Positions 1-8,304 are shown, counted from the stretch's first letter. The stretch is DNA of 29,990 bases from Deltaproteobacteria bacterium RIFCSPHIGHO2_02_FULL_40_28 (GCA_001798135.1 MGRJ01000007.1:1-29990); one strand, 5' to 3'. Notes: generated by a model not told the origin, from the sequence alone. A program made the numbers and translations.

Positions 1-26
1 AAACGAAATGGTTGAACTCACAGAAT

Positions 27-67
27 CACCCTCTCCCTAACCCTCCCCCCTCAAGGGGGAGGGGATA
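27..67. repeat. GC-rich palindromic interspersed repeat, copy 1
   Basis: A C-run/G-run hairpin lies just beyond the stop of the TIGR02147 gene: CCCTCCCCC at 41-49 pairs with GGGGGAGGG at 55-63 around a five-base loop, preceded by CACCCTCTCCCTAA. A second, inverted copy with the same flanks (ATCACC, then two C-rich blocks, then the hairpin) lies at about 12698-12740 inside a coding sequence. Two copies in one window mark it as a REP-like family. As it sits directly after a minus-strand gene it could also act as a transcription barrier, but no T-run supports an intrinsic terminator. Confidence 0.7.
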
Positions 68-87
68 AGAAAATAAACATAACTGTC

Positions 88-945
88 CTAATGGTGTTTA
101 GCTAATACATTTGTACCTATTTTTTGAGTTACCGGCAAGAGTTGAATATTAAGCAATACAACCTCTTCTGGGTTTAAATCATCAGCTACTAATTTCAAAA
201 TTTCCATTCGAAACTCCTGCACTTTCTTTTTAATGATGGGAAGCCTTCCCTTGGCAATACCCAGAGTTAGGGCACTTACATCTCTTTCTGCAGGTTTAAT
301 CTGCGGCAAAAGATCATGAGAAAGTTTCAAGAGATTTTGATGATAATGCATGAGTGATGCTTCTAAGCTTTCAGCTCCAGTAGTTACCAAAGAGCTAGAC
401 TGGCAATACCCCTTCCCCCTTTTTTTGATAAATCCTAAACGCACAAGAAGCTCAATGGATTTTTCTACCTGGCTTTCGGTAAGAGAAGGACGAATCAGGA
501 CGCTGAGAGAAGCTGGGGTACCATCATAATAATTGGAAACTACCAATTCACGCACTACAGGATGATACCAACTAGAGTAATACTCATAGCGATCTTTTTC
601 CAGGGGAGAAATTTCTGCCACTTTACGCGAACGCACCATCTTCGATAAAAATTGATTTTTCTCTTGATCACCAGCCTGAGTATAATCAACCAGGTAACGA
701 AAAAATTCGGCCTCTTGTTTATTTAAACCCAAAGCGATGATGCATTTTTCTATACTCTCTGGGGTTAAACTTCTGTCTCCTTCCATCACACGTTTTAAAA
801 AGTTGGGAGAAGCAAAACCAGCCTTAAAAGAAAACAAACGAAACGAAAAACCACGACGATTTTTTTTTGCGTAATCGTAATAGTCGCAAAGAAACTTTCG
901 GTAATCCCGATATTCAAAAAGATTGATTTCAAGAGTCGACTTCAT
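88..945 (-). CDS. TIGR02147 family protein (DUF4423-type putative regulator)
   Basis: The protein (285 residues from the ATG at 945) begins with the family's hallmark N-terminus, in which an F-x-YRDYRKFL stretch is followed by FSFRLFSFKAGFASPNFLKRV and GDRSLTPESIEKC, which resembles a Cro/Xre-like DNA-binding region. The C-terminal half contains a winged-helix-like segment (ESQVEKSIELLVRLGFIKK). TIGR02147 proteins are best known from Fibrobacter and Bdellovibrio-type genomes and are presumed transcription factors; no target is established. The frame extends upstream to a TTG at 981, but that TTG is part of a TTGACA promoter hexamer, so 945 is preferred. No Shine-Dalgarno sequence precedes it, and the predicted transcription start is at or next to the ATG, so the mRNA may be leaderless. 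It is divergent from the surface protein at 1162. Confidence 0.8.
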   Translation of the reverse strand: MKSTLEINLFEYRDYRKFLCDYYDYAKKNRRGFSFRLFSFKAGFASPNFLKRVMEGDRSLTPESIEKCIIALGLNKQEAEFFRYLVDYTQAGDQEKNQFLSKMVRSRKVAEISPLEKDRYEYYSSWYHPVVRELVVSNYYDGTPASLSVLIRPSLTESQVEKSIELLVRLGFIKKRGKGYCQSSSLVTTGAESLEASLMHYHQNLLKLSHDLLPQIKPAERDVSALTLGIAKGRLPIIKKKVQEFRMEILKLVADDLNPEEVVLLNIQLLPVTQKIGTNVLAKHH

Positions 946-951
946 ACTCAA

Positions 952-981
952 AATGTATCCTATTTTAACTGTATTTGTCAA
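952..981 (-). promoter_or_regulatory. Predicted promoter of the TIGR02147 gene
   Basis: On the minus strand TTGACA (981-976) is separated by 18 bases from TACATT (957-952), which matches four of six -10 positions. A GGATAC half-site (960-955), identical to the halves of the nearby inverted repeat, overlaps this -10, which would suit autorepression. The start site would fall at about 945, the ATG itself. Confidence 0.45.
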
Positions 982-1028
982 ATAATAATATAATAAACTA
1001 ATTATTACATATATTTATAATATATTTT

Positions 1029-1044
1029 GTATCCTGTTGGATAC
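1029..1044. promoter_or_regulatory. GTATCC-TGTT-GGATAC inverted repeat, candidate operator
   Basis: A perfect 6-bp inverted repeat with a four-base spacer lies in the AT-rich divergent region between the TIGR02147 regulator and the surface-protein gene. A third GTATCC copy sits at 955-960 over the regulator's predicted -10. Shared half-sites at both promoters suggest that the adjacent regulator binds here. The repeat would lie upstream of the -35 of the rightward promoter, an activator-like position. This is inferred from layout only. Confidence 0.5.
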
Positions 1045-1062
1045 ATGTTTTTTATTTATGAC

Positions 1063-1091
1063 TTGTGTTTGCCAAACTTATTCCTTATAAA
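1063..1091 (+). promoter_or_regulatory. Possible promoter of the beta-helix protein gene
   Basis: TTGTGT at 1063-1068 and TATAAA at 1086-1091 are 17 bases apart, and the ATG follows about 70 bases after the -10. The -35 is a weak match, consistent with a promoter that needs an activator at the upstream GTATCC/GGATAC repeat. Confidence 0.35.
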
Positions 1092-1161
1092 AACACCATA
1101 ACGCTTCAAGACTCCTGGTTTAAAAAGACCTGGCGACTCAAAGCAAAAGAAAGGAAAAAAA

Positions 1162-3366
1162 ATGAAAACAAAACAAAACAAAAAAATGGGGTTGGTTGGA
1201 TTTGGCCTTCTTATGCTTTTAGCCACCAATGTAAAAGCAGCAACCCTTGCAGTTGATAACAATGATCCGGGTTGCAGTGATATAGTTGGAACCCCCTATT
1301 GCACTGTTCAAGCAGCCGTAACAGCGGCCTTAGATGATGACACCATCACAATTGCCAATGGGATCTATTACGAAAATATTATAGCTCCTAGTAAGGGCTT
1401 AATCTTGATTGGCGAGGATCGCGACAACACCATCTTGGATGGGGGTTTGGCCAGCGGGGTCCTTAACTTTGTATCGGTCACCGATGAAAATGTGGATCTG
1501 CAAAACCTAACCGTGCGCAATGGCAGCCAAGCCAGTGGCGGCGGTCTTCTCTTAAACACTGGTACGATTGACATCACCAACTGCACCTTTCGTACTAACA
1601 GGGCCTCAACAGCTACTGGCGCCGCGATTTATCTGAGTTCTGGAGATGTAGCTATCGCTGACTCTCTATTTACGCAAAACTCTGCCCTCGTCTCCACGGG
1701 TGGTGTGATTGTGCAGCTATCAGGAAACCTCGATATTCAAAACAGTGAGTTCACCTCCAACACAGCGGTGAATGTTGCCGGCATTTATAAGGGAGGCACA
1801 GGAGACACCACCATCACCGATAGCACCTTCAGTAACAACACGGCTACAGGCACAGGTGGGGCCATTTATATTGCTGATGGAAATTTCATGATTGAAAACA
1901 CCACCATTGATGGAAATAGCGCGAACATGGGCGCAGGGGTCATAGCCTCAGGAACAAGCATAACCATCTCTAATTCCAGCATCACCAATAATCAGGCAAC
2001 AGGAAACTCCGTTGGCGGTCTTTATATCATAGCCGGCACTCTCACCATTGATGGATCCGACATCAGCGACAACCAGGCTGCATCATCGGTTGGTGGTATC
2101 TATCATGCTACTTCCGACGAGATGATCCTCTCCAATTCAACCGTTGATAACAATCAAACCAGTGGGAGCATTGGTGGCGTTTACCATGCGGATGGTAATA
2201 CCATAATCACCAACACAAGTATCACCAACAACATGGCCATCACATCGGTTGGTGGTTTTTATCAAGGAGGAGGAACTGTCACCATTGAAGACTCACAAAT
2301 CGCCTATAATTCAGCAACCGGAAGCGTGGGAGGGCTTTATCTTGCTGCTATCGCCACTATTTCCAATACCTCTATCCACAACAACACAGCGGCTGTCATA
2401 GGGGGAATGTACTATGCCAATGTCAGCCCCTTGGAAATGACCAACAGTTCCATCACACAAAATTATAGCGCCGGCGCGGGAGGGGGTTTGTATCTCGCTG
2501 GACCTGGCAATATCGTTAACACAACGATAAGCGGAAATCGCGCTGATGATGCTGGTGGCGGCATCGTAGCTAGTGCCAACCTTCTCTTAAGAAATGTCAC
2601 CATCGCCAATAACTCCGCTGACGATGATAATAGCGGTGTTGGCTCTGGGGGCGGAATCTACATCGTTGCCGGAACAACCACCGCCCAAAATTCCATCGTC
2701 GCTCAAAACACAGCATTTGCTAACGCCGACTGCATGGGCACATTTACCAGCGAAGGTTACAACCTCATGCAAGACACAACAGGATGCACCCTAGCTGGAA
2801 GCACCACGGGTATGATTACGGGGGTTGACCCTGATTTAGAGGCCTTAGCCGGGAACGGCGCAACTACCTTTAGTCATGCCTTAACTGATACCAGCCCTGC
2901 CCTTGATGCGGGAAACCCCTCGGGTTGTTTGGATGCAGCCAGCATCTTGCTCACAGACGATCAACGCGGCTTTACCCGTCCCTTGGGATCTGCCTGCGAC
3001 ATGGGGGCCTACGAATATGGCTGCGGCAATGGCGCCATTGATGGAAGCGAAGCTTGTGATGATGGCAATAACACAAGTGGTGATGGTTGCTCGGATACTT
3101 GCGCTAACGAAGTAGCACCTGCTTGTGGGGATGGCATTATACAAGTTGGCGAAAGCTGTGATGATAGCAATATAACGGATGGTGATGGCTGTAGCGCAAC
3201 CTGTGCGGACGAGTCCATAGCGGTAACGGAGTCATCTGCCAGTAATAGTTCTGGTGGAGGCTGCACGCTCATCGGTACAACATCTGCATCCAATGCATGG
3301 TTCCAAGTTATTCTTCTTGGAATGGCGTTGGTTAGCCTAGTAACATTGCGCAAGAAGGCAATCTAA
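1162..3366 (+). CDS. Exported right-handed beta-helix surface protein with DUF4215 repeats and C-terminal anchor
   Basis: The 734-residue protein opens with a signal peptide (about residues 1-26, ending NVKA). A pectate-lyase-like beta-helix follows, built from roughly 15 coils of about 25 residues, each carrying a GG-x-Y/I turn and N/S/T ladders (for example [16 protein letters not shown]); this resembles polymorphic outer-membrane protein repeats. Residues about 620-683 hold two DUF4215/Myxococcus Cys-rich repeats (CGNG-x-G-x-ACDDGN and CGDG-x-CDDSN). The end has a GGGC motif, a hydrophobic helix (about 708-729) and a basic tail (RKK), like MYXO-CTERM/GlyGly-CTERM sorting signals. It is therefore probably anchored at the cell surface after processing. 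AAAGGAA upstream gives a usable ribosome binding site. A strong terminator follows. No catalytic residues could be assigned; adhesion or a structural role is only a guess. Confidence 0.85.
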   Translation: MKTKQNKKMGLVGFGLLMLLATNVKAATLAVDNNDPGCSDIVGTPYCTVQAAVTAALDDDTITIANGIYYENIIAPSKGLILIGEDRDNTILDGGLASGVLNFVSVTDENVDLQNLTVRNGSQASGGGLLLNTGTIDITNCTFRTNRASTATGAAIYLSSGDVAIADSLFTQNSALVSTGGVIVQLSGNLDIQNSEFTSNTAVNVAGIYKGGTGDTTITDSTFSNNTATGTGGAIYIADGNFMIENTTIDGNSANMGAGVIASGTSITISNSSITNNQATGNSVGGLYIIAGTLTIDGSDISDNQAASSVGGIYHATSDEMILSNSTVDNNQTSGSIGGVYHADGNTIITNTSITNNMAITSVGGFYQGGGTVTIEDSQIAYNSATGSVGGLYLAAIATISNTSIHNNTAAVIGGMYYANVSPLEMTNSSITQNYSAGAGGGLYLAGPGNIVNTTISGNRADDAGGGIVASANLLLRNVTIANNSADDDNSGVGSGGGIYIVAGTTTAQNSIVAQNTAFANADCMGTFTSEGYNLMQDTTGCTLAGSTTGMITGVDPDLEALAGNGATTFSHALTDTSPALDAGNPSGCLDAASILLTDDQRGFTRPLGSACDMGAYEYGCGNGAIDGSEACDDGNNTSGDGCSDTCANEVAPACGDGIIQVGESCDDSNITDGDGCSATCADESIAVTESSASNSSGGGCTLIGTTSASNAWFQVILLGMALVSLVTLRKKAI

Positions 3367-3376
3367 GTACCAACCT

Positions 3377-3420
3377 AATCCCGGCTTATTTCGTATGAGG
3401 GATAAGCCGGGATTTTCTTT
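3377..3420 (+). terminator. Rho-independent terminator of the surface-protein gene
   Basis: A perfect 13-bp stem (AATCCCGGCTTAT at 3377-3389 with its complement at 3402-3414) with a 12-base loop is followed by TTTCTTTTTT. It lies 10 bases after the stop codon and separates this gene from the convergent ATPase gene. Confidence 0.9.
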
Positions 3421-3424
3421 TTTA

Positions 3425-4750
3425 TCAAACAAGGCTTTTTGTTATTTTCGGCATCTGGCTAACAGCATAGATGGGGATGGAAAGAATTTTGTCGTGAAAA
3501 GAAAGTTCCTGCTGCGAAAATCGTATCCCTAGAGGGGAATTGTGCTCTTGAAGAAAAAGCTTGAGGCTTTTTAAAGTCCCTGTTTTACCCGCCTTCACTT
3601 CAACAGGAAGAATTTTTGAACCAATCACTGTGAGAAAATCAACCTCCGCCTTGCTATTTTTTTCATCTCTAGCCCAGAAATAAAGTTCGGAGGCTTCGTG
3701 CGGGTTACGAAGGCTTAGTAATTGCTGCCCAACAAATTGTTCTGCCACAGCGCCCGAATTGACGGCCAAAAAATCATCCGCCAACGCGATCTGGGCATCC
3801 AATCCACAAGCCCTTTGCATCAGGCCCACATCCAAAAAGAGAATCTTAAATTTTCTCTCATTGACATCTTTGATAAAAGGCAACCCGTGCCCAGAGGTAG
3901 CATGCAATTGAGTCATCACACCGGCCTGAACAAGTAAATGAAGGGCCGTTTTTAATTCTTTACTGGGGGTCTCACGGTCGATGTGGGAATATTTGTAGAT
4001 TTGCCCAACCTTGGAGGGGGCTGTGTTAAACACCTTGTGTAAATGAACATGCTTGGCCCTGGAGGCATATTTTCCAAAATCATCACGATAAGTCTGAAGC
4101 AAAGAAAGCTGGACGTCTTGAAATTCGTTTGAATCGGGATTACCTAAATAAACCTGAATGGCCTCAGGCATTCCTCCAACAAGCAGGTATTTTTTAAAAA
4201 GCTGAAAAAGTCTTGCTTGTACGGCCTCATTTATTTTTTGCCGAAGGGTAAGTGCGTCCAAAAAAGATTTCAATCCTTCTTCTTTTGCAGCCAGCAAAAA
4301 TTCTTCGAAGGTCATTGGCTGCATGTAGAGATATTCAACCCGACCTACTGGCATTTTAAAATTCTGGGTTGAAAGGGCAAATTCTAGGAGAGAGCCCGCG
4401 CCAATCACATGCAGGTGGGGCATTTTTTCGTAAAAATAACGAAGGGCCGAAATGGCCTGCGGACATTCCTGGATTTCGTCCAAAAACAAAAGGGTCACAC
4501 CGGGCTTGATAGTTTTTCCAAGAGCCAAATTAAGATTGCGGACTATCTCTGCTGGTTCGAGCGTAGTGAATATTTTTTTATAATTCGGTTGGAGTTCAAA
4601 ATTGACCTCAACCAGATGATCAAAATTTTCTTTGGCAAAATCCCTAATCGCATGGGTTTTGCCCACCTGTCTCGCCCCCCGAAGCAAGAGGGGCTTTCGA
4701 TGTTGATTTTGCTTCCAAAAAACCAGGTCTTTTTGAAGAAATCTATACAT
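3425..4750 (-). CDS. AAA-type ATPase with DUF4143 C-terminal domain
   Basis: This 441-residue protein has a Walker A motif near its N-terminus (GARQVGKT), a Walker B LLFLDEIQE and a GAGSLLEF sensor-like segment. A DUF4143 domain follows, ending with AEVDFLTVIG and LPVEVKAGK, whose spaced D and E-V-K residues resemble a PD-(D/E)XK nuclease core. Such AAA_14/DUF4143 proteins are common, often multicopy, and their function is poorly defined; links to mobile elements or nucleic-acid handling are only suspected. The frame reaches a TTG at 4768, but the ATG at 4750 leaves a typical MYRFLQKDL start. No clear ribosome binding site precedes it. It shows no operon partner: the uracil-DNA glycosylase gene upstream is same-strand but 81 bases away. 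Confidence 0.85.
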   Translation of the reverse strand: MYRFLQKDLVFWKQNQHRKPLLLRGARQVGKTHAIRDFAKENFDHLVEVNFELQPNYKKIFTTLEPAEIVRNLNLALGKTIKPGVTLLFLDEIQECPQAISALRYFYEKMPHLHVIGAGSLLEFALSTQNFKMPVGRVEYLYMQPMTFEEFLLAAKEEGLKSFLDALTLRQKINEAVQARLFQLFKKYLLVGGMPEAIQVYLGNPDSNEFQDVQLSLLQTYRDDFGKYASRAKHVHLHKVFNTAPSKVGQIYKYSHIDRETPSKELKTALHLLVQAGVMTQLHATSGHGLPFIKDVNERKFKILFLDVGLMQRACGLDAQIALADDFLAVNSGAVAEQFVGQQLLSLRNPHEASELYFWARDEKNSKAEVDFLTVIGSKILPVEVKAGKTGTLKSLKLFLQEHNSPLGIRFSQQELSFHDKILSIPIYAVSQMPKITKSLV

Positions 4751-4831
4751 ACTTGGATAATAATACAAAATTTAATAAAATCCAATTATTTTTTAATTAA
4801 AAGAGCATCAATAGCTAGACATAATGGGTTT

Positions 4832-5500
4832 TCACGATTTGTGATTTTCACCAACCCTTAGTCCTAAAACCTTCATCACCATTTTTAAATCTTCCCATAC
4901 GGCTTTTTTCATGTTGGGATTGCGCAGTAAAAAAGCAGGATGATAGGTGGGCATTAATTTTATATCCCCATAATTTTGAAACTCCCCTCTGAGTTTACTA
5001 ATGGGTGTTTCAGTTTGAAGAAGAGTTTGTGCTGCAAATTTTCCTAAACACACAAGAACTTCGGGATTAATAACTTCAATTTGTTTTTTTAAAAAAGGCA
5101 TGCACGCTGCAATTTCATCTGGCTCTGGGTTGCGATTATTGGGAGGGCGGCATTTGACTATATTTCCAATGTACACATCACTTCTCTTTAAACCCATGGC
5201 TTCAATCATTTTTGTGAGAAGCTGACCGGCTCTCCCAACAAAAGGCTCCCCTTTCAAATCTTCATCGGCACCGGGGCCTTCTCCTACAAACATAAGTTGT
5301 GCCTTTGGGTTCCCCACACCAAAAACAATGTTTGTTCGGCCCTTACATAAAACACAGCGTGTACAATCCCCAATTTCAGCCCGGAGATCTTTAAGGAGTT
5401 CCTCACAACTTTCTTTCCCCCTAGACACTCTATCCATCCCCCAAGCTAAACCCTCTTGAAGTTGAAATTCCAAAGATTTTAAAACCTCTTTTTCCATCAT
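4832..5500 (-). CDS. Uracil-DNA glycosylase, family 4/5 (Fe-S type)
   Basis: The enzyme would remove uracil from DNA as the first step of base-excision repair. Cys46 and Cys49 (CTRC), Cys117 and Cys133 have the C-x2-C ... C-x15-C layout of the [4Fe-4S]-binding family 4 enzymes. The catalytic-loop motif GEGPGADED is at 73-81, and the second active-site motif HPAFLLR is at 187-193. The length of 222 residues is normal for the family, with a roughly 30-residue N-terminal extension. The start is ATGATG after a GGGGGA ribosome binding site, so either 5500 or 5497 could be used. It is divergent from the Cys-rich gene of the metal-efflux cluster and appears monocistronic. Confidence 0.92.
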   Translation of the reverse strand: MMEKEVLKSLEFQLQEGLAWGMDRVSRGKESCEELLKDLRAEIGDCTRCVLCKGRTNIVFGVGNPKAQLMFVGEGPGADEDLKGEPFVGRAGQLLTKMIEAMGLKRSDVYIGNIVKCRPPNNRNPEPDEIAACMPFLKKQIEVINPEVLVCLGKFAAQTLLQTETPISKLRGEFQNYGDIKLMPTYHPAFLLRNPNMKKAVWEDLKMVMKVLGLRVGENHKS

Positions 5501-5512
5501 ATTCCCCCACCC

Positions 5513-5541
5513 TTGACTAAATGCATGATTAGGATTATTAT
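5513..5541 (+). promoter_or_regulatory. Promoter of the Cys-rich protein gene with ATGCAT element
   Basis: TTGACT (5513-5518) and TATTAT (5536-5541) are spaced exactly 17 bases. The spacer holds AAATGCATGATTAG, which shares AATGCAT-N-AT-N-A with a palindrome upstream of the CusC-like gene at 5922. The start site would fall only one to three bases before the ATG at 5551, which has no Shine-Dalgarno sequence, so a leaderless transcript is implied if this ATG is right. Confidence 0.55.
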
Positions 5542-5550
5542 TAGAAAATC

Positions 5551-5907
5551 ATGAAAAACCGTTGCGGTCAATTTATCGTTTTTTTTATCTGCCTGGTTTT
5601 TACATTTGGTGGGGTCATTTTTCTTTGTCAAGCCTGCCCTATGAAGTCTGATAAGCCTATCTCCTGTTGCCCTAGCTCTAATAATACCCAACCAACTTTC
5701 ATGAGTTCGTGCTGCCCAAATCAAGAAAGCCAAAGTATTTCTACCCCTAGCACTGGGTTCCCCAAGCCTGTTTCATCAGATATTGCTCCTGCTTTAAAAG
5801 AAATTGGTTTTCCTGTACTCGAAAAAAATATTTTGGAATCTTCTTCTGAAGTCTTTTCATTTCATTCCCCCCCGCATCGTTTTTTGCATTCTGTTTTCCT
5901 CATTTGA
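5551..5907 (+). CDS. Small Cys-rich exported or membrane-anchored protein of the metal-efflux cluster
   Basis: This 118-residue protein starts with an N-terminal hydrophobic segment (about residues 7-26, FIVFFICLVFTFGGVIFLC). Cys clusters follow: CQACPMK, SCCPSS and SCCPNQ. These CC and C-x2-C pairs after a signal/anchor suggest a periplasmic metal-binding protein. I do not recognise a named family. It lies 71 bases ahead of the CusC-like gene on the same strand, and each gene has its own ATGCAT-type element. A role in binding copper, silver or a similar metal is inferred from composition and neighbours. The ATG at 5551 lacks a ribosome binding site; the next in-frame ATG would remove the signal segment, so 5551 is kept. 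Confidence 0.6.
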   Translation: MKNRCGQFIVFFICLVFTFGGVIFLCQACPMKSDKPISCCPSSNNTQPTFMSSCCPNQESQSISTPSTGFPKPVSSDIAPALKEIGFPVLEKNILESSSEVFSFHSPPHRFLHSVFLI

Positions 5908-5921
5908 TTTTGTTCCCTTAA

Positions 5922-5933
5922 ATAATGCATTAT
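5922..5933. promoter_or_regulatory. ATAATGCATTAT palindrome, candidate metal-responsive operator
   Basis: A perfect 12-bp palindrome lies 45 bases before the CusC-like start. It overlaps the expected -35 position for a TATATT -10 at 5948-5953, whose start site near 5960 leaves room for the GAGG ribosome binding site at 5970-5973. The core AATGCAT recurs in the promoter at 5513-5541. No regulator gene of the ArsR, MerR or two-component type is present in the window, so the binding protein is unknown. Confidence 0.5.
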
Positions 5934-5978
5934 CATTGTTTGACGTGTATATTGTGATCAAAATTATACGAGGAATTC

Positions 5979-7256
5979 ATGTATTTATCTATTTTGTTAT
6001 TGGTTTTGGGCGTCGTTTTAACTCCCTTATCTGCTTTAGCAGAAAGCCTTGATTTAGAAACAGTTCTTACAAGAACTCAAGCAACCCATCCAGCCATTGA
6101 TGAGGCAAAGTGGGATTACAAAGCCAGCAAGCGGGCAATTGCAGCCAATAGTTGGTTGCCAGACCCCAAACTTGGTTTCATGCTTGATGATATTCCAACT
6201 TCACGCTCTGGCTTTGAGGGTGCTAGCCAAATCAATTACAGTGTTTCTCAAACAATTCCTTTCTCTCTTACTTTGAGTGGAGCCAAAGCAAAAAATGAAG
6301 CCAGGTCTAAGCTGATGGAAAGCATTTCTATTGAGAGAAAAATAATTGCAGAAACCAAAAAAACTTTCTTTGAATTGTTTGCCATTCAAAAAATAGTAAC
6401 CGCACAAAAAGAAACACGAAATGCCCTTAAACAATTATCAGCTGGATTACAAAAAAAATATGAGAGTTTTAAAATTCCAACAAACATGAATACAAGTATG
6501 CCTGATGAAAAATCAGAAAACTCTCTCAATTTATTCTCTGAATTAACCATGGCCCGAATGAAAGTAGCGGAAACAGAGGCCAACATTGCTGATTCGAATC
6601 ACCTGTTAGAAACATTCAAAACCAAACTTAATTTGTTGATGGGGCTAAGTGCAGCAAATCCACTTGCACCGCTCGCGGAACCCTCTCTTAAAAAAATAGC
6701 TTTTTCCTATCCGATCTTAGAAGAAAAACTAAAAAATCAAAATGCAGATCTTAAAGCCCAAGAATGGATGACAAAAGCCAGTAAAAATGAAGCGGGTTTG
6801 GCAAAAATGAAATTGCTCCCAGAAATCGAACCCGAGTTTACCTATCATCAACGTGAAAATATGGAAAATGCTTACTCTGTAGGTGTTAATCTTAACTTTC
6901 CCCTTTGGCTTCACCGCAACGAAGCGGAAATTTCAAGTGCTAAGGCCAAGGCCATAAAATCAAAACGTACATTCGAAAAAATAACATTAGAAGCTAAAAA
7001 TGATCTTCATGATCTTTATCATCATGCTGTAGAGCATTATCGTATTGTTTCTCTTTATCAGAATGAAATTGTCCCTCTGGCACAAGCCTCGATGAATGCT
7101 GCTCAAACTGCTTTCGAAGCAAATGCCACTTCATCAGACATTTACCTTAGGCGAGCTACTGATTATTATCAGGCCAAAGAAATGATGTGGAAAATGTGGG
7201 TCGATTATCAAACTGAATATGCATTATTAGAAGCTTTGGTTGGAGAAAATCTTTAA
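5979..7256 (+). CDS. TolC-like outer-membrane efflux protein (CusC/CzcC type)
   Basis: The outer-membrane channel component of a tripartite RND metal exporter. The 425-residue protein has a signal peptide (cleavage near residue 21, ALA-ES) without a lipobox Cys, so unlike E. coli CusC it is not obviously a lipoprotein. The sequence shows the two long coiled-coil halves of the OEP family: the LDLETVL-x-HPAI start, LPDPKLGFMLDDIP, and the second repeat with LLPEIEPEF followed by a hydrophobic strand and long helices (AEISSAKAKAIKSKRTFEK). The helices are unusually Met- and Lys-rich. GAGG at 5970-5973 is the ribosome binding site. It is followed at 21 bases by the adaptor gene and then the pump gene, which assigns it to this exporter. 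Confidence 0.9.
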   Translation: MYLSILLLVLGVVLTPLSALAESLDLETVLTRTQATHPAIDEAKWDYKASKRAIAANSWLPDPKLGFMLDDIPTSRSGFEGASQINYSVSQTIPFSLTLSGAKAKNEARSKLMESISIERKIIAETKKTFFELFAIQKIVTAQKETRNALKQLSAGLQKKYESFKIPTNMNTSMPDEKSENSLNLFSELTMARMKVAETEANIADSNHLLETFKTKLNLLMGLSAANPLAPLAEPSLKKIAFSYPILEEKLKNQNADLKAQEWMTKASKNEAGLAKMKLLPEIEPEFTYHQRENMENAYSVGVNLNFPLWLHRNEAEISSAKAKAIKSKRTFEKITLEAKNDLHDLYHHAVEHYRIVSLYQNEIVPLAQASMNAAQTAFEANATSSDIYLRRATDYYQAKEMMWKMWVDYQTEYALLEALVGENL

Positions 7257-7277
7257 CACTTTAAAAAAGGAGTAATT

Positions 7278-8294
7278 ATGAAAAAAATAATTCTAATTTT
7301 GGTGATTATAAGTGCGGTGATCACTTTGTACTTTTTTGTACAACGTCAAAGTGATCATACAGATCATAAAGATCATCAAGATGCACAAGAAATTAGCCAT
7401 TACACTTGCCCTATGCATCCCCAAATTAAATCAGACAAGCCAGGGGAATGTCCCATCTGCCATATGACTTTGGTTCCAGTATATAAGGAACCAATCAAAC
7501 AAGATAAATCCTCATCTATCCCGCAGGGATCCCAGGGAGTACTTATTCCAACTGATAGACAACAACTTATTGGTATTACACAAGCAACTGTAGAAAGAAA
7601 AACAATCAATCATAGTTTAAAAACCGTGGGAAGTATCGCCTATGATCCCGATTTAGCTATTGCCATACGTGAATATTTGGAAATTCCAGAAAATATTCCC
7701 GATCTTAAAAAAAGTGCACTCATGCGACTTAAAATTATGGGACTGAGTGATCCTGAAATTAAAAAATTAAATAAAAATAATTTGAAAGATTTTTATCTTC
7801 CAGAAAAAGGACAAAAAGCCTGGGCTTATGCTACTCTTTACGAAAAAGAAATAAGCCAAATCCATCCTGGCACAAAAGCCATTATTCATTATCTTGGAAA
7901 TCAAACCCTGGAAGGCATTGTAAGATCTATCGAACCCGTTGTGGATATGAATTCTAGAACTGTAAAGGCTCGTATTGAAATTCCACATCTCCCAAAAGAA
8001 TTAAGTGCCGGTGGTTTTGTTGATATTGAAATAAATATCCCCTACGAAAATGTATTGGTTATTCCACGCGAAGCCCTTGTCCACACAGGAGATGCCACCC
8101 TTGTATTTGTCATTCATGAGGGAAAACATTTTGAGCCAAGAACTATTTCGAATTATCAAGAAGCAGGAGATTTTGCAGTAGTGCATGAAGGCCTTGTGGA
8201 AGGAGATGTGGTGGCCTCTACAGGAACTTTTTTGATCGATTCAGAATCAAAATTAAAAGCATCTTTGGATAGCTTAGATGGACACGCCCATTAA
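7278..8294 (+). CDS. Periplasmic adaptor (CusB-like) with heavy-metal-binding domain
   Basis: This 338-residue protein has an N-terminal membrane anchor (4-21), then a His-rich stretch (HTDHKDHQD). A heavy-metal-binding domain spans about 41-68, with CPMHP at 44-48 and CPICHM at 58-63, as in Cu/Ag adaptors. The membrane-proximal and beta-barrel parts are clear (EGIVRSIEPVVDMNSRTVKAR, VLVIPREALVHTG, FLIDSESKLKASL). Both halves of the lipoyl domain seen in CusB are absent: the sequence goes from VGSIAYDPDLAIAIREYLE to a short helical segment and then KAWAYATLYEKEI. Since both halves are missing in a coherent way, this looks like a lipoyl-less subfamily rather than damage. AAGGAG at 7267-7272 is the ribosome binding site. 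It probably passes metal to the pump encoded next. Confidence 0.88.
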   Translation: MKKIILILVIISAVITLYFFVQRQSDHTDHKDHQDAQEISHYTCPMHPQIKSDKPGECPICHMTLVPVYKEPIKQDKSSSIPQGSQGVLIPTDRQQLIGITQATVERKTINHSLKTVGSIAYDPDLAIAIREYLEIPENIPDLKKSALMRLKIMGLSDPEIKKLNKNNLKDFYLPEKGQKAWAYATLYEKEISQIHPGTKAIIHYLGNQTLEGIVRSIEPVVDMNSRTVKARIEIPHLPKELSAGGFVDIEINIPYENVLVIPREALVHTGDATLVFVIHEGKHFEPRTISNYQEAGDFAVVHEGLVEGDVVASTGTFLIDSESKLKASLDSLDGHAH

Positions 8295-8304
8295 GGAAAT
8301 GATG

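Noticed and set aside
5940-5969. TTGACG-18-TTATAC promoter before the CusC-like gene
   Set aside because: The start site would fall after the GAGG ribosome binding site, so the TATATT -10 at 5948 is preferred.
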